Assembly (NCBI GenBank): GCA_037074615.1
Contig: CM073515.1
Span: 13,663,001 to 13,727,000 of the forward strand
From: Leucaena leucocephala
Taxonomy: Eukaryota; Streptophyta; Magnoliopsida; Fabales; Fabaceae
Direction of reading: 5' to 3'
Length of the DNA stretch: 64,000 nt
A program made the position numbers and the translations under genes. The notes beneath the pieces are model-generated. The model did not search any database. It saw only the letters and a program-made list of their open reading frames with translations, and had not been told where the DNA came from. Positions within the stretch are counted from its first letter, which is position 1. Each line of letters begins with the position of its first letter. Below are positions 46,001-58,420 of this stretch, one piece after another.

Positions 46001-46859
46001 AGATAGAGGGCCCCAGTTCACTTCTCAATTTTGGAAATCGTTTCAGAAAGCTTTGGGCACTCGATTGAATCTTAGCACTGCTTTTCATCCTCAGACTGAT
46101 GGACAGTCAGAGAGGACAATTCAGATAGTTGAGGATATGTTGAGGTCCTGTGTCATGGATTTTGGCGGAAGTTGGGACAAACATTTACCATTGGTAGAAT
46201 TTGCCTATAATAACAGTTATCAATCAAGTATTCAAATGGCACCATTTGAGGCGTTGTACGGGAGGCAGTGTAGATCTCCAATTGGATGGTTCGAAGTTGG
46301 AGACGGAATGATATTAGGGCCTGATTTGGTTCAAGATGCTAAAGAAAAGGTGAAGGTGATTCAACAGAAGTTGTTGGCGGCTCAAAGTCGACAGAAATCT
46401 TATGTAGATCATCGTCGTAGGGAATTGGAGTTCATGGCCGGAGATAAAGTGTTTTTAAGAGTGTCACCAATGAAAGGGGTTATGAGATTTGGTAAAAAGG
46501 GTAAGTTAAGTCCGAGGTTTATCGGCCCTTTTGAGATTTTGGATAAAGTAGGTGCAGTAGCTTATCGATTAGCCTTACCACCAGAGCTATCAGGGATACA
46601 TCCGGTGTTTCATGTATCGATGTTGCGAAAGTACTTGTATGATCCATCTCATGTTGTTGAATATCAGGAAGTTCAGGTGAACGAGGACCTGTCTTTTGAT
46701 GAATATCCATTGGCCATTATTGATCGGCAAGTGAAGAAGTTGCGGTCGAAGGAGATTCCTTCAGTAAAGGTGTTATGGCGAAACCACTCAGAGGAAGAAG
46801 CTACTTGGGAGTTGGAGGCTGAGATGCGAATCAAATACCCACAATTATTTCAGAACTAA
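43038..46859 (+). CDS. pol: Pol polyprotein with zinc knuckle, protease, RT, RNase H, integrase and chromodomain
   Basis: Open for 1,273 residues. The ATG used is just the first after the TAA and not a natural start. A CCHC knuckle (C58, C61, H66, C71) belongs to Gag. Protease: DPGSTHSY at 158-165. RT: about 345-525, with SKVDLRSGYHQ (D430) and the FIDD box at 492-495. RNase H: about 636-750, with D641, E678, D703 and D746. Integrase: HHCC zinc finger (H859, H865, C895, C898) and DDE triad D928, D989, E1025 with 35 residues between the last two. A GPF motif lies at 1,163-1,165. A chromodomain-like end follows (about 1,222-1,271) with VLWRNHSEEEATWELE. All catalytic residues I looked for are present. 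The domain order PR-RT-RH-IN-CHD is that of Tekay/Del chromoviruses, where the chromodomain steers integration to heterochromatin. Confidence 0.95.
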   Translation: MRPAPRSYRSSGGIPDSGPKFGGTRPQSGGSQSSYSRPTCNMCGKHHSGVCLKSLGVCYGCGQPGHMKKECPFAQSTSSYGSARPSPHPSTFAAPSVGATSASMGRGTSGRPPKKRAQPSGQGQARVYAMTRQDARASNAVVTGIICICFQKAYALFDPGSTHSYISKYFAKMMDKNSVRLDCPFTVATPVGESLSVSQVYKSCEVSVEGRESFVDLMILDMIDFDVILGMDWLASCYASVDCHLKVVKFNFPGETSFVLFGNEVDKPTNLISALKAQQMLAKGCQGFLAVIQDVDSPIVSLDQIPIVQEFPDVFPEELPGLPPDREIEFSIDVIPGTQPISIPPYRMAPSELRELKSQLQELLDKGFVRPSTSPWGAPVLFVKKKDGSMRLCIDYRQLNKVTVKNKYPLPRIDDLFDQLQGAPYFSKVDLRSGYHQLKIKKEDIPKTAFRTRYGHYEFLVMSFGLTNAPAAFMDLMNRVFREFLDKFVIVFIDDILVYSKSEEEHEHHLRIVLQRLREHQLYAKLSKCEFWLTEVTFLGHVVSRDGIQVDPSKVEAVKSWPRPTTVMEIRSFLGLAGYYRRFVQDFSRIAAPMTRLTQKNVKFVWDEKCEASFQKLKESLTSAPVLSLPSRVGGYTVYCDASRIGLGCVLMQDGRVIAYASRKLKLHEQNYPTHDLEMAAVVFALKIWRHYLYGETCEIFTDHKSLKYIFEQKDLNLRQRRWMELLKDYDCTILYHPGKANVVADALSRKSMGSLAHIKIERRQLVQEIHKVEQEGVVFEIADKGVLLAHLQAHSSLCDQIKEAQYSDPKLCELRDSVKDRSNSKFRIDQEGVLRFEGRICVPQVQELRRLILEEAHHSAYTIHPGITKMYQDLKQLFWWHGMKNDVANFVAHCLVCQQVKAEHQKPAGPLQRLEIPEWKWENIAMDFIVGLPRTAKGFDSIWVIVDRLTKSAHFLPVKTTYSAARYAEIYIEEILRLHGVPVSIISDRGPQFTSQFWKSFQKALGTRLNLSTAFHPQTDGQSERTIQIVEDMLRSCVMDFGGSWDKHLPLVEFAYNNSYQSSIQMAPFEALYGRQCRSPIGWFEVGDGMILGPDLVQDAKEKVKVIQQKLLAAQSRQKSYVDHRRRELEFMAGDKVFLRVSPMKGVMRFGKKGKLSPRFIGPFEILDKVGAVAYRLALPPELSGIHPVFHVSMLRKYLYDPSHVVEYQEVQVNEDLSFDEYPLAIIDRQVKKLRSKEIPSVKVLWRNHSEEEATWELEAEMRIKYPQLFQN

Positions 46860-46897
46860 GGTGTGCATATTTTCAAATTCGGAGGACCGAATTTCTT

Positions 46898-46910
46898 AAG
46901 AGGGGAAGAA
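46898..46910 (+). promoter_or_regulatory. Polypurine tract
   Basis: AAGAGGGGAAGAA immediately upstream of the 3' LTR, the expected plus-strand primer position. Confidence 0.92.
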
Positions 46911-49799
46911 TGTTATGATCAGGAATTTAGTTAACATATATGTATATTCAGTGTAGAATATTTCGAATGAGAAGTGTTAGCTGAGTGGTTCACGTGGCGA
47001 AGGGGAAACCATCCGGCCAGGGTTCGAGTCGCAGCGAAAGCGGAGGTGAATTGTTTTTTTCTCAGACGCGTGAAATTACCATTTTGCCCCTCTGTCTATT
47101 TCCACCGAATCCTCTGCTCTTCTTCATCATTTTCTTCTTTCTTCCTGCGAGCCGCGAACAGAGACGGCAGGCTGCAGCGTGGGCAGGTGCGGGACGGCAG
47201 GAGCTCAGCGTGCGGCGTGGGAGAAGAGTACACGGCACGGAGAGTCTCGGTCATCATCTTTATGAAGCTTTCCGCCCCGCTCTCCTTCTTTTTCTGTCGG
47301 CAATGACGCTGCTGTGAGAGGGAGAATGGAAGGCGCAGGAGTGTTGCAAGCTTAGTGAGCTGGGTGCTAGCGCCAGTGGTTACTTCTTCCGGTAAACCAC
47401 CCTCGTGGTTGTTGTCGTCGCCGTGTTGCAGCTGTTCGTCACCGTTCTTTGCTACTGTAGCAAGTCTCTGCTACTGTAGCAAGTCTTCGAATTCAATTTC
47501 CAGGTTGCTCTTCGGTGGTCGGCTCTGTGGACGCTGTGAGTAAGCTTCTTAAACCATAATCCATATTCAAATTCTTTCGTTTCTTTCCAGCTAGTTATCT
47601 TGAGCAGTTGAGCTCACTCCGTTCAGTTTGGACTCCGGTGTTCCCCTGTTTTGGGGTGTCATTGTTAGGACCGACGACTGTTCTCGTCGCTGTCATCTAT
47701 TGTCACCGTAGCAACTTTATATCTTTGGCATTCTTCTCTGTCGCTGCTTTGCAGTGCTTCGCGGGGAGGGTGTGTGATCTCTGGGTTTAGGAAAGGAAGG
47801 AAGTATGGAAGAATGAAGGATGTTGGAGTTGCATAACCTCCATGGAATTTTAACAGTGCGTGGTATGTTGTCGGAACTTTCTTCTTCTGTTGTTTGTGGA
47901 CATTGCTGCTGTGTGTATGAGTATGTTAAGCCATTGTTCTGTTAAGACCGCTGTCCAAAGAAATGATTTATGTTACTGTTGGAAACGATTGTATATATGC
48001 ATGTGTGCTGTCAATGGTTATGAACAATGAGCATTCCTGTCACTTTGTTTCTGTGGATTGTGCACTGTGTATGCTGCTGAGGTGTGTGCGTGGTTATGTT
48101 GACAAAGGAATGAGGTTACGGTTATGAGTTAGAAGAAAGAAGATAAAGGAAATAGAGTTGCTTTTGATAGGAATAAGATAATCTGGAAGTATGAAAACTG
48201 GAAATGTGTATGTTTCAACCCAGATTACTTTTGGAAGTAGCTATATTATGTGTGAAAGCTTGCTGTTTTGGGAAGAAATGGAGAAGGAGATAATGTGAAA
48301 TATTTAGAATATTCAAGTATTAACAAGTATTTGTGTGACTTATGGTGATTGGGTTAAATCAAAAGCACTATGAGATAAAAGAGCTGAATGTCACTCTTGG
48401 ATGGAATATGGAATTTAACAGTTTGGAAAAGAAATAAAGATAAGACTTTTAGTGAATGATTATGGCTGTTTGCAAAGATTGAAACTGTTCAAATTGTGGT
48501 TTTTGTCTGTTAGCTCATGGAATGCTTTATTTTCGGGATTTAGGGAAATGAAGGGAGATTGATATTCTAAAGCTTATAGCAAGAATAAATTATATTTAGA
48601 GAATTCCAGGTGAGTGAATAACGTTCCCTAAAATTTACATTTTTCAAATGCATTGTTATTTCAAATGATGAATTTCAAATATGGATTTCGGAAAGCAAGT
48701 TTTATGAAAGTATGGTTTAAATCGTTAGAAATGATTTTCTCTCGATTAATTTACAAAAGATTACGATTATGCATGAAAATGGATAAAGAGGCTTTAGAAA
48801 AAGATTTGACAGTGAACTGATGTTATTCATGAAATATTTTTCTGTGAATTGCATATGTTTTTACAGTAACTTGATTTTGTATATTCATGCTGGGGTAACA
48901 GAAATTCAAAGTGACTTTATCAATGATTATGATATTTGAAACGATTGAGATTATGTTATGTGAAAAGGACCCCACGCATGATAGAAACGTTTTAGGACGG
49001 AATACAGAACGCTGGTTGCTAACAGCAGTACTGTTAGTCCTTGGTGCACCTTGGTACTCGAGCTCGACAGATTGTGGCATAGCCACCAGAATTATTTCGT
49101 GGGATTCGTTCTCGCGACAGTTTGTGGCCTTGAGCCACCAGAATTATTTCGTGGGATTTATTCTCGCGACAGTTTGTGGCATAGCCACCAGAATTATTTC
49201 GTGGGATTCGTTCTCGCGACAGTTAGTGGCTTTGAGCCACCAGAATGGTTAGTTACCCTCGTGGACTGTGTGTCCACGTCAGTTTTCGTTCTGTTGAAAT
49301 CCTACAGAAAGATTATGGTTTTAGAAAGATTGTTTTGAATGAGCTATTTGAACAGATAATTCATACGGTTATTTCCCCTGAAATACAAATGTTTAAGAAA
49401 AGGGTTGCATTAGATTACGAAGCGTTTAGAAATACATTTTTAAGATGATTATGCATTGTTTAGTTTCTGCATTCTTTAAATCATGTTTTTGGGACGTTAT
49501 TCACGAGTAGATTTTTGGCTTCAGATAGTGCAGGTGACCCTATTTCTCCAGCTGAGCGGTAAAGAGCCTTGCTGTTGATCCGAAGTTTCATTTGATAAGA
49601 ACTACTTTTGATGTAATTGCTTCTTAAGAACTTTAATTATTTTGGAAAGGAAAGTGCTCTGCATGAACCTTAGAAAATATTTGTATGATTTTGAAAAATG
49701 CTATGGAGGAATTTATGGTTTTACTTAAAAGGATAGGCTTTCAGAATATGATGTATTCATATTCTGTGCCGGTCACGGTCCAGAAATAGGGACGTGACA
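46911..49799 (+). repeat. 3' LTR
   Basis: Same length as the 5' LTR. Differences seen: 46,964 C (T at 39,110), 47,434 G (A at 39,580), 47,675 C (T at 39,821), one T/C in the last tandem unit near 49,231, and one G/A in the final 'ccaRaaatagg' near 49,783. It carries the same Pol III-like boxes (46,978-46,988; 47,021-47,031; T-run 47,054-47,060) and the same tandem repeat (49,083-49,236). Confidence 0.97.
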
Positions 49800-52700
49800 C
49801 TAACATATGACACTATTTTTAGTCTAAGTCTTCTTTGTTTTTTTCCAAGTCAAGCATAACCATCTCTATTGGATTTTAAAAATATATGTAGGGGCCTCTT
49901 CTAAAATTAAAAATTGTATTACATAAACTCCTTTTTTTTTCAATATCTAGTAATCTCTTAAACATGAAAGTTGGCTAAAGAGATTGTTGAAATATTTGTG
50001 AGTTGTTTGAATTACCTTTTCAGATTATACAAATAATATAATAATGAATTACTAATTGTTGATAAAACTCTTTAATTTTTATAATATCAAAATATTAGTC
50101 ACATTTAATCAAACATGTAAATATTCATTTAAAATTTTTCAAATTCTCAATGAAGATTTTTCATTTTTTTTAAAACAATTAACTAAGCTTTGTGATAATT
50201 CGCAGACAAATAGTTTCAACATCTAAATAGCCTTATTATACAATTTCCCCGATAGAGATGACCATATCATCACCTACATATATATATATATATATATATA
50301 TTAATTTTATAGTATATATATATGAGAGAAATACTTACATACTCCTAAAACATTATCTTATTTATATTATGACTAATTAAAATATAACAACTAATTTGAT
50401 TTAAATTCTAGTTTGTACCCTCTATTATTTTTAATAAAATAAAAAAAATCCCTCACAATTAGAATAACAATATATGTATATGAATTGTTGGCAATAAATA
50501 AGAATAAATTGTGTATTTTAATTTATTAGAATATAGATGAAGTGGCATTATGAGAGAAGAGGATTAATAGTTTAAGTAGAGGTTTAATATGTCATCACTT
50601 AAATATAATTTTTTTATGATAAAATTGTGAAACAATTAAAAATAGGTGCTGTTAAAATTAGTTTGATTGATAAATGAATGCAATCTTAGAAATTAAATTT
50701 TGGTTTTGGGTTTGTGAAGTCTTCAAATTTTGTCAGCTTCAACAATTTACAATGATAGCTAACTTTGGTTGATACATACGTACTTTAGAAAATTTTATTC
50801 CTCAAAAAATCCTTTAAATTAATACTTTTAGGAGTCAACTCAAATGAGTCAAGATGATAATTTAATATTTCATTTATTTGGCTGAGAGTATTCTTTGATT
50901 CATTTTCATTTCAAGCACATCACAAAGACAATTCTATTCTACCCCATTTGTTATATTTATAGAAAAATAATTTGTAATTGAAAAATTTTTTGGTTGTTTA
51001 TTATTGTAGTTTTGATTGATACAATTTTAGAGGCTTTACTTTTTAAAGGACTAAAATTTATAGTTTAAAATTGTGGGGACAAAAACTAAAATAAATACAA
51101 GTTATAATGATCTAACACTGTATTAACCAAATTAATACATAAAACTAATTTCATTTTAAAGTTAACTATGTTTAGATCAATTTATTAAATTTTCTAAATT
51201 AATATTACTATTTAATATTCAAAAGCATCATTTTTTTATTTTCTATCAATTGTTAGTTCATTAAAAATAATAACATGGCTAAAACGGGATTGTTTTAATT
51301 TTTATATATATATAAATTACTTCAAATAGGTGTATTACGTGGTATATTCAAAGGGAGGAGAAAAGTCATGCATTTACTGTCACACATGAAAAACTAGCGA
51401 AATTATATAAGAAAAGATTTATAGTGTGTTTTATACTTTGACGTGACATTAAAGTTAAAATATAATTATTAAATTTATTATTTTAAATTTTCTTAGTTCT
51501 AAACTTTATAACACGTTATTGAAATAATTGCCACAAAAATTGTTGATATATAATATGACAATTCCTTGTATCTCTCCCACACTCCTTATATTCAGATAAT
51601 ATAATGTTAAAATTTGATCTCTTTTTCTAAATATTACTTTATAATTAATATCTTTCTCTTATATTATATTTCATTCTATTTTAAATTATTAACTGAAATT
51701 ATTCATGATTTAACATAAAAATAATTATCAAATTGATTAGCCTCACAAAATAATTTTAACGAGCTCACTTACAATTTACTCAATTACTCAAAGTTTTGAA
51801 ATAGTGAAAATTCTAAGTAATTAAATCAACGATTGAATGATATTATTCATATTCTTTATTTGTAGTTAATATTAATTACTAATTGTGAATTAAGACATTC
51901 AATTCTTTATTGACAATTATTTTATATGTAATGTTAATATGATTAAGAACAAAAAGTCTTTACATTTATTTGAACATCACATCTTATTCTAGATATTGCA
52001 ATGTATGGTCATTAAAATTTATTAAAAGGGGCCCCTTTAAGATATACTAAAATAAACTTTTTCAAACTTTGAAAGTTTATTATAAGTCTATAATCCCTTA
52101 TTCACGGTCTCTTATTGATATTTTCTTAAGAATAAATTAGAATAAGTTTGCCTAAGTTTTATGATTTGGGTTGTGTTTAATGAAAATAATTAATCTCTTA
52201 TAATATCACGAACCAATATTCGAATATTAACTAAAAGAGATATTCATATTTAGTGTCAGATAGTATCTCAAATAAAATCGTCTCTAATAAAATGATACAT
52301 ACTCTTAGCAAAAAAAATTGTCAAAGTTTTGCTAGAAAAAAAGATTGAGAATATTTTTTCTGTCTTGTTAAAACTAAAGAAATTCCTCTGGCCAACTAAA
52401 AAAAAATTAGATTTAGATTTCTGAGTCTTGCTATTTCCCTGGATAAAGATTTAGATTCTAAGTCTTGTTTATATAGGCACCATGTGCAAATTATTCATTA
52501 TTTAGATCGTCCATTAATTTTAATTTTTAATTGTTTATTTGTTGCTTAATATTTTAGATCCATAAAAAATTATATCAAATTAACAAGACAACTTAATTTT
52601 TTTGATTTATTGATTGTAACTAGTCTTAGTCATAAATCATGCTTCCAAGTAATTTTATGTCAAAGAAAGAAAAATCAATATTCTTTATAATTATTTATTC

Positions 52701-54520
52701 TGTATATTTCTTTTTTTAGATTTACTTTTGACCTGAAATTTCCTCAAAGTTTCTTTACAAGAGTTCATACGTATAAAAAAAAATGCTATATATGAATTTA
52801 TTATATAATATTAGATAACTTACTTCAAGTGTTAATTACCTTAAAAAAATCCTATATAATTACCTTAATTAACATATCACAAACTATTTTAGACTTGAGA
52901 CTAATTTCTTTCAATATTTATAACATAAAAAGTTTTAATCTTGATTAAATAAATACGTTTATCAAGATTTAAACTTTTATTTTCTCCCTTAGAGAGATGA
53001 AACTACTTATCATCTCAACAATGGCTTTTTAGTAGTATAATTATAAATTATTTTAAAGCTTAATATGGGATCAAATTTTTATTCAAAATTATAAAACGAA
53101 AAATATGTGATGTGTATCCATCCCTTCTTTCATTGAAATTATTTTGCGGAATAATCAAAGGAGGGAACTTTGTGACTGTAGCGGCCAAGAAAATATTGTA
53201 ACAAATATGTTTGCAAAAAAAAAGTTTTGAGAATATCGCAAAAAAGGATTGTTTTTTAATTGGGAAGAAAACTCTTTGAAGATGACATTGCTAATTAATA
53301 AATTTAATCATTAACATCAAATACTTTTCTATATTCTAAAATGCGTCAATATAATTTGTTAATATGGGTCCCATTTTAAAAAATTTTATTAGTTGACACG
53401 TTATTGACTGACTCCATTGACTACAAATCTTTACTCACGGCACATCAATTCTTCTACAAATAAATCATAAGATGATTAATAGCTTGTTTTACATTTTGAA
53501 GTTAGATTAAAATTATAATAGAATTATTGAATTTATGGCACTTCTAAAATTAAGGATGATTTTGAATTCCTCACTTCTAAACCTTATAACAATTCTAAAT
53601 CTTATAACACGTCATTCAAATAATAGTCACAAAAATTGTTGATATATAATATAGTAATCTCTTGTATCTCTCCCACCCTCCTTATATTTAGAAATAATGT
53701 TCTAATTTAATAACTTTCTTAGAAAACTTATCTTATAATTAAGATCTCTCTTATATTTTACATTATTTAAAATTCTTAACTGAAATTGTTCATGATTTAG
53801 CATATAAATAGTTATCAAATTGACCAACCACACAAAATCCCATATTTCTTGGCCATATTATTAATTATTAAATTATAAATAAACAACTAATTATTAATTC
53901 TTGAATGTATTTATTGAATCAATATTCCATCATGCTTGAATGTGGACATGTGCAAGTCCTTCTTCACACATTTTCTAGCCAAGCAGGTCCAATTGTGTTG
54001 TCAGGACCATTGTTCATTATAGGATTTTAACTAAAATAAAAAACTAAAATGAACGTAAATTATAAGGACTAAATATATTATTAACTTAAATTAATATATG
54101 GAATTAATATTTTGAAATTATGTTAAATACTCACAATTGGACATAACACTTCTCGAATTTGATTCAATAAGAGAGTTATATAAAATAAAAATTTTATTTT
54201 TCATAAATTTAAAATTTAGTTAACGAATTACAACTATAGGAAACTTATAGTATTTTTTATAGTTTGAGTAGCATTGAAGTTAGAACTATTCAAAACCACT
54301 TCTAGTGGGACAAAAATGAATTTATTCCATAAATAATAGTGAAAGACAATGTTGAATTTTTCACTTCTAAACCTTTGACCACATCACTCTAATAATAACA
54401 AAAATAATTTTGAATTATTTCCTTATCTTCAAATAATATTGAAATGTAATTACTTTTTATAAATTTCCCTATTTTATTACAAATTTATCTAAAATTAGAA
54501 AACATTTTCTTAATTACATA
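49800..54520 (+). repeat. Long-unit AT-rich array, unit 1
   Basis: About 4.7 kb. Landmarks in order: 'taacatatgacactattttt' (49,801), 'cacatttaatcaaaca' (50,100), 'gagtcaactcaaatgagtca' (50,832), 'tcatgatttaacataaaaat' (51,704), 'cttagtcataaatcatgctt' (52,625), 'ttgttgatatataatatagt' (53,636). It ends at the next 'taacatatgacattattttt'. No open frame with a domain. The array has (TA)n at 50,279-50,301. Some parts recur inside the unit (the 51,5xx and 53,6xx blocks are alike), so the unit itself has internal duplications. Confidence 0.7.
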
Positions 54521-54826
54521 ACATATGACATTATTTTTAGTCTAGGTCTTCTTTTTTCCCAAGTAAAGCATAACTATCACTATTCTATTTTAAAAATATA
54601 TGTAAGGGCTTCTTCTAAAATTTAAAAATTGTATTACACAAACTCTTTTTTTATTTTCAATATCAAGTAATCTCTTAAACATGAAAGTTGTCTAAAGATA
54701 TTCTTTAAATATGTGTGAGTTTGAATTACCTTTTTAGATTATAAAAATGATATAATAATAAATTATTAATTGTTCATAAAACTCTTTAATTTTTATAATA
54801 TAAAAATATTAGCCACATTTAATCAA

Positions 54827-54860
<34 letters not shown>

Positions 54861-57800
54861 TCGTTTAAAATTTTTCAAATTTTCAATTATGCTTTTAATT
54901 TTTTTAAAAAACAATTAACTAAGCTTTGTGACAATACGAGGACAAATATTTTCAACATCAAAATAGCCTTATTATGAAATTTCCTTGTTGGAGATGACAA
55001 CGTCATCGTCTAGATACAAATATTAATTATATATATGTATATGTATATAGGTTGAAGAGGATTTATATATCAATGGTTTAAGTAGAGGTTTAATATGTCA
55101 TCACTTAAATATAATTTTTTTTATGTATGAAATTGTGAAACAATTAAAACTTGGTGCAGTTAAAATCACTTTGATTGATATATGAGTACTTCAAAAAATT
55201 TTGTTTCTAAAAAATTCCTTTAAATTAATGCTTTTAGGATTCAACTCAAATGAGTCAAGAAGATAATTTAATATTTTATTTGTTAAGAATTTATCATTTT
55301 TATTTCAATCATATCATAAAAACAATTCAATTCTACCCCATTTAGTATGTTTAGGGAAAAATAATCTTGAAAGCTTTGTTGGGTGTTTATTATTTTAGTA
55401 TTAGCTAATATATGTTTTACTTTTTAAAATTTATTTCCATCTAAAATGTTAGTCTCAATAGTTTAATAAAGATTTGGACAATTTTACCTTCGAGGGATTA
55501 AAATTTATAGTTTAAAATTATATGAACAAAAACTAAAATGAGCTCAAGTTATAATGATCAAATACTATATTAACCAAACAAATATATGAAATTAATTTCA
55601 TGTTAAAATTACCTATGTTTAGATAATATATTAAATTTTCTAAATTAATATTACTATTTAAATTTTAAAGGTATCATTTTTTATTTTTTTACTAATTTTT
55701 CAGTGCAGTAAAAATAATAATATGATTAAAACAAGAATACTTTAATTTATATGTATAAATTATTTCATATTGGTATAACATGAGGTATATTCAAAAGAAG
55801 GATAAATGACTTGCATTCACTATCATCATATTAATATATAGCTAATGAAATTATATTATAAAAGATTTATTGCGTTTTTTATGGTACTTCCACAATAAAA
55901 GACTATTTTGAATTTTCTTACCTCTAAACATTATAACATGTCATTCAAATAATAGTCACAAAAATTAATATAATGTTAAAATTTGATCACTTTTCTAAAT
56001 ATTGCTTTATAATTAATATCTCTTTTATATTATAATTCACTTCATTTTAAATTATTAATTGAAATTGTTCATGATTTAGCACAAAAATAATTATCAAATT
56101 GACAGCCTCACAAAATAAAATATTTCTTAATCATATTAGTAATTATTAAATTAAATATAAAAAAATAATTTTTAAATTATTTACTTTATGTATAAATAAA
56201 AAAATTCTCTTTCATTTGAGGGCATGACTTTCAATTTTTCTTTTAAAAAAATTTAATTTTTATACTATTAGCTAAAAATATATTAACTATCAAATATTTA
56301 ATACTCCAATTTGAACGGGTAAATATCTATTAATGACAAAATATAAAGGAAGCCTCTCATATGTTGGATATCATATCCTTTGCATTCATAGCTCTTTTTA
56401 ACTTGAGTTATGATATCACTAGTTACAATTCATATAAGTTTTATAACGAGCTCAAATGACAATTCAGTCAATTACTCAGTTTTTAAGATTGAAAACTCTA
56501 AGTGATTAAATTGAATATTATTCATATTATTTATTTGTAGTTAATATTAATTACTAATTGTGAATTAAGACATTCTATTTTTTATTGACAATTACTTTAG
56601 ATGCGATGTTAATATGATTATGAACAAAAAGTCTTTGCATTTATTTGAACATCGCATCTTATTCATTGCAATGTATGGTCATTAAATTTTATTAAAAGGG
56701 GCCTTTTAAGCTATTCCACAATAATCATTTCCATAACCCCTTGTTCACGGCCCATTATTAATTGATAGAATTTTCTTTTAAATAAATTATAACGATTGTG
56801 TCTAAGTTTTATGAACCCAATTGACTATAACATAAATCGTTAATCTCTTATAATATAACAAACTAATATTCTAATGTCTGCTAAAGAAATATCAATATTT
56901 AATAGTACATTGAATATGATATCCTCTAATAAGAGGATACTTACTCTTAGCAAAAGAAATTGTCAAAGTTTTAATAGAAAAAGACATTAAGTATATTTTT
57001 TTGGGTTTTCTTAAAACTAAAGAAACTCCCCTGGCAAAAAAAAAAACCTCATGTTAATGCTATATCCATGGATGAAGATTTAGATTCTAAGTCTAGTTTG
57101 TATAGAAACCATGTGCAAATCATTCATTCTTTGTATTGTCTAATAATTTTAATTTTTAACTCTTTATTTGTTACTTAATATTTTAGATCCATAGAAAATT
57201 ATATCAAATTAATAAGATAATTCAAAATTTTTTATTTATCATATTGTAACTAGTCTTAGTCATAAATCATGCTTCTAAGTAATTTTAAGTCAAAAAAAGA
57301 AAAATCAATCTTTTTTATAATTATTTATTCTGTATACTTCGTTTTTTAGATTTATTCATTATATAATATTAGATAACTTAGTTCAAGTTTTAATTATCTT
57401 GAAAAATCCTACATAAGTCCATCTATATAAAATATTAAAAAAAAGGTGTATGAAGCCTGCTAACAAACTTTAAATATTACATTTCATCTTTAACTTTATC
57501 TAAAGTTAAAAATATAGTTTTGTTCAATATAATAATCAATTTTTTTAATTTAAATATCTTGAACTATTTTAGATTTGAGACTAATATCTTTTGATATTTA
57601 TAGCATAGAAGGTTTTCACTTTGATTAAACAAATATTCTCTTTTTAAGAGAGATGAAACTACTTATCATCTCAACTAATAGCTTTTTAATAGTATAATTA
57701 TAAATAATTTTTCTGCTTTATATGGGATCAAATTTTTGTTCAAAATTATAAAAAGAAAACCATGTTGTGTGTATTCATCCCTTCTTTAATTGAAATTATT

Positions 57801-58420
57801 AATCAAAGGAGTGACCTTTGTGTAACAAATATGTTTGCAAAAAAAATGTTTTGAGAATATCGCAAAAAAAAAAGGATTGTTTTTTAATTGGGAAGAAAAG
57901 TATTGCACATTCCTAATTAATAAATTTAATTATTAACATTAAAGTCTTTTCTTTTATTTTTATTTTTTTGATCGAGACGTCAAAAGAAAAGTCCATTTTG
58001 TTGGTTTTAAATATGACGCTTCTCAAATTTAATTCAACTAGATAATTATATAAAATATAAACTTTAATTTTCATAAACTTAATTTAATGAGAATTAACAG
58101 TTAATAATTTACTATAATTTAGCAAACGAATTACAATTAAAGAAAATTTATAACATGTTTGATAGTTTACATGTCATTAAAGTTAGAACTATTCAAAATT
58201 ATATCTGGTGGGACATAAATGAATTTATTTTATAACCGATAGTGAAAGATAATATTAAATTTTTTCATTTCCAAACCTTTAACCATGACACTCTAATAAT
58301 AACAAATATTTTTTGAATTATTTTCTTATCTTCAAATAATATTAAAATTTATTACTTTTTTCTAAATTTCCCTATTCTATGCCAAAATTTATCTAAACTT
58401 TGGAAATATTTTCTTAATTA
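54521..58420 (+). repeat. Long-unit AT-rich array, unit 2
   Basis: About 3.9 kb with the same landmark order: 'cacatttaatcaaaca' 54,814, here expanded into (AC)12 at 54,827-54,850; 'caactcaaatgagtcaagaa' 55,243; 'tcatgatttagcacaaaaat' 56,069; 'cttagtcataaatcatgctt' 57,254. Noncoding. Confidence 0.7.

Larger units (their letters stand above)
39057..49799 (+). mobile_element. Complete young Ty3/gypsy retrotransposon, Tekay/Del-type chromovirus, 10,743 bp
   Basis: Two 2,889-bp LTRs (TG...CA) flank a 4,965-bp internal region with a primer-binding site, gag, a single-frame pol with a C-terminal chromodomain, and a polypurine tract. CTAAC lies on both sides (39,052-39,056 and 49,800-49,804) as the 5-bp target duplication. 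I count about five differences between the LTRs and no length difference. That implies an insertion that is recent in evolutionary terms, on the order of 10^5 years under usual plant rates. It sits in the long-unit AT-rich array. Other units of the array (for example near 58,420 and 61,430) show the uninterrupted target. gag carries two in-frame stops. Confidence 0.97.

Noticed and set aside
50279..50301. TA microsatellite (also AC/AT run at 54,827-54,860)
   Set aside because: Ordinary simple repeats in the AT-rich array, not worth a separate finding.
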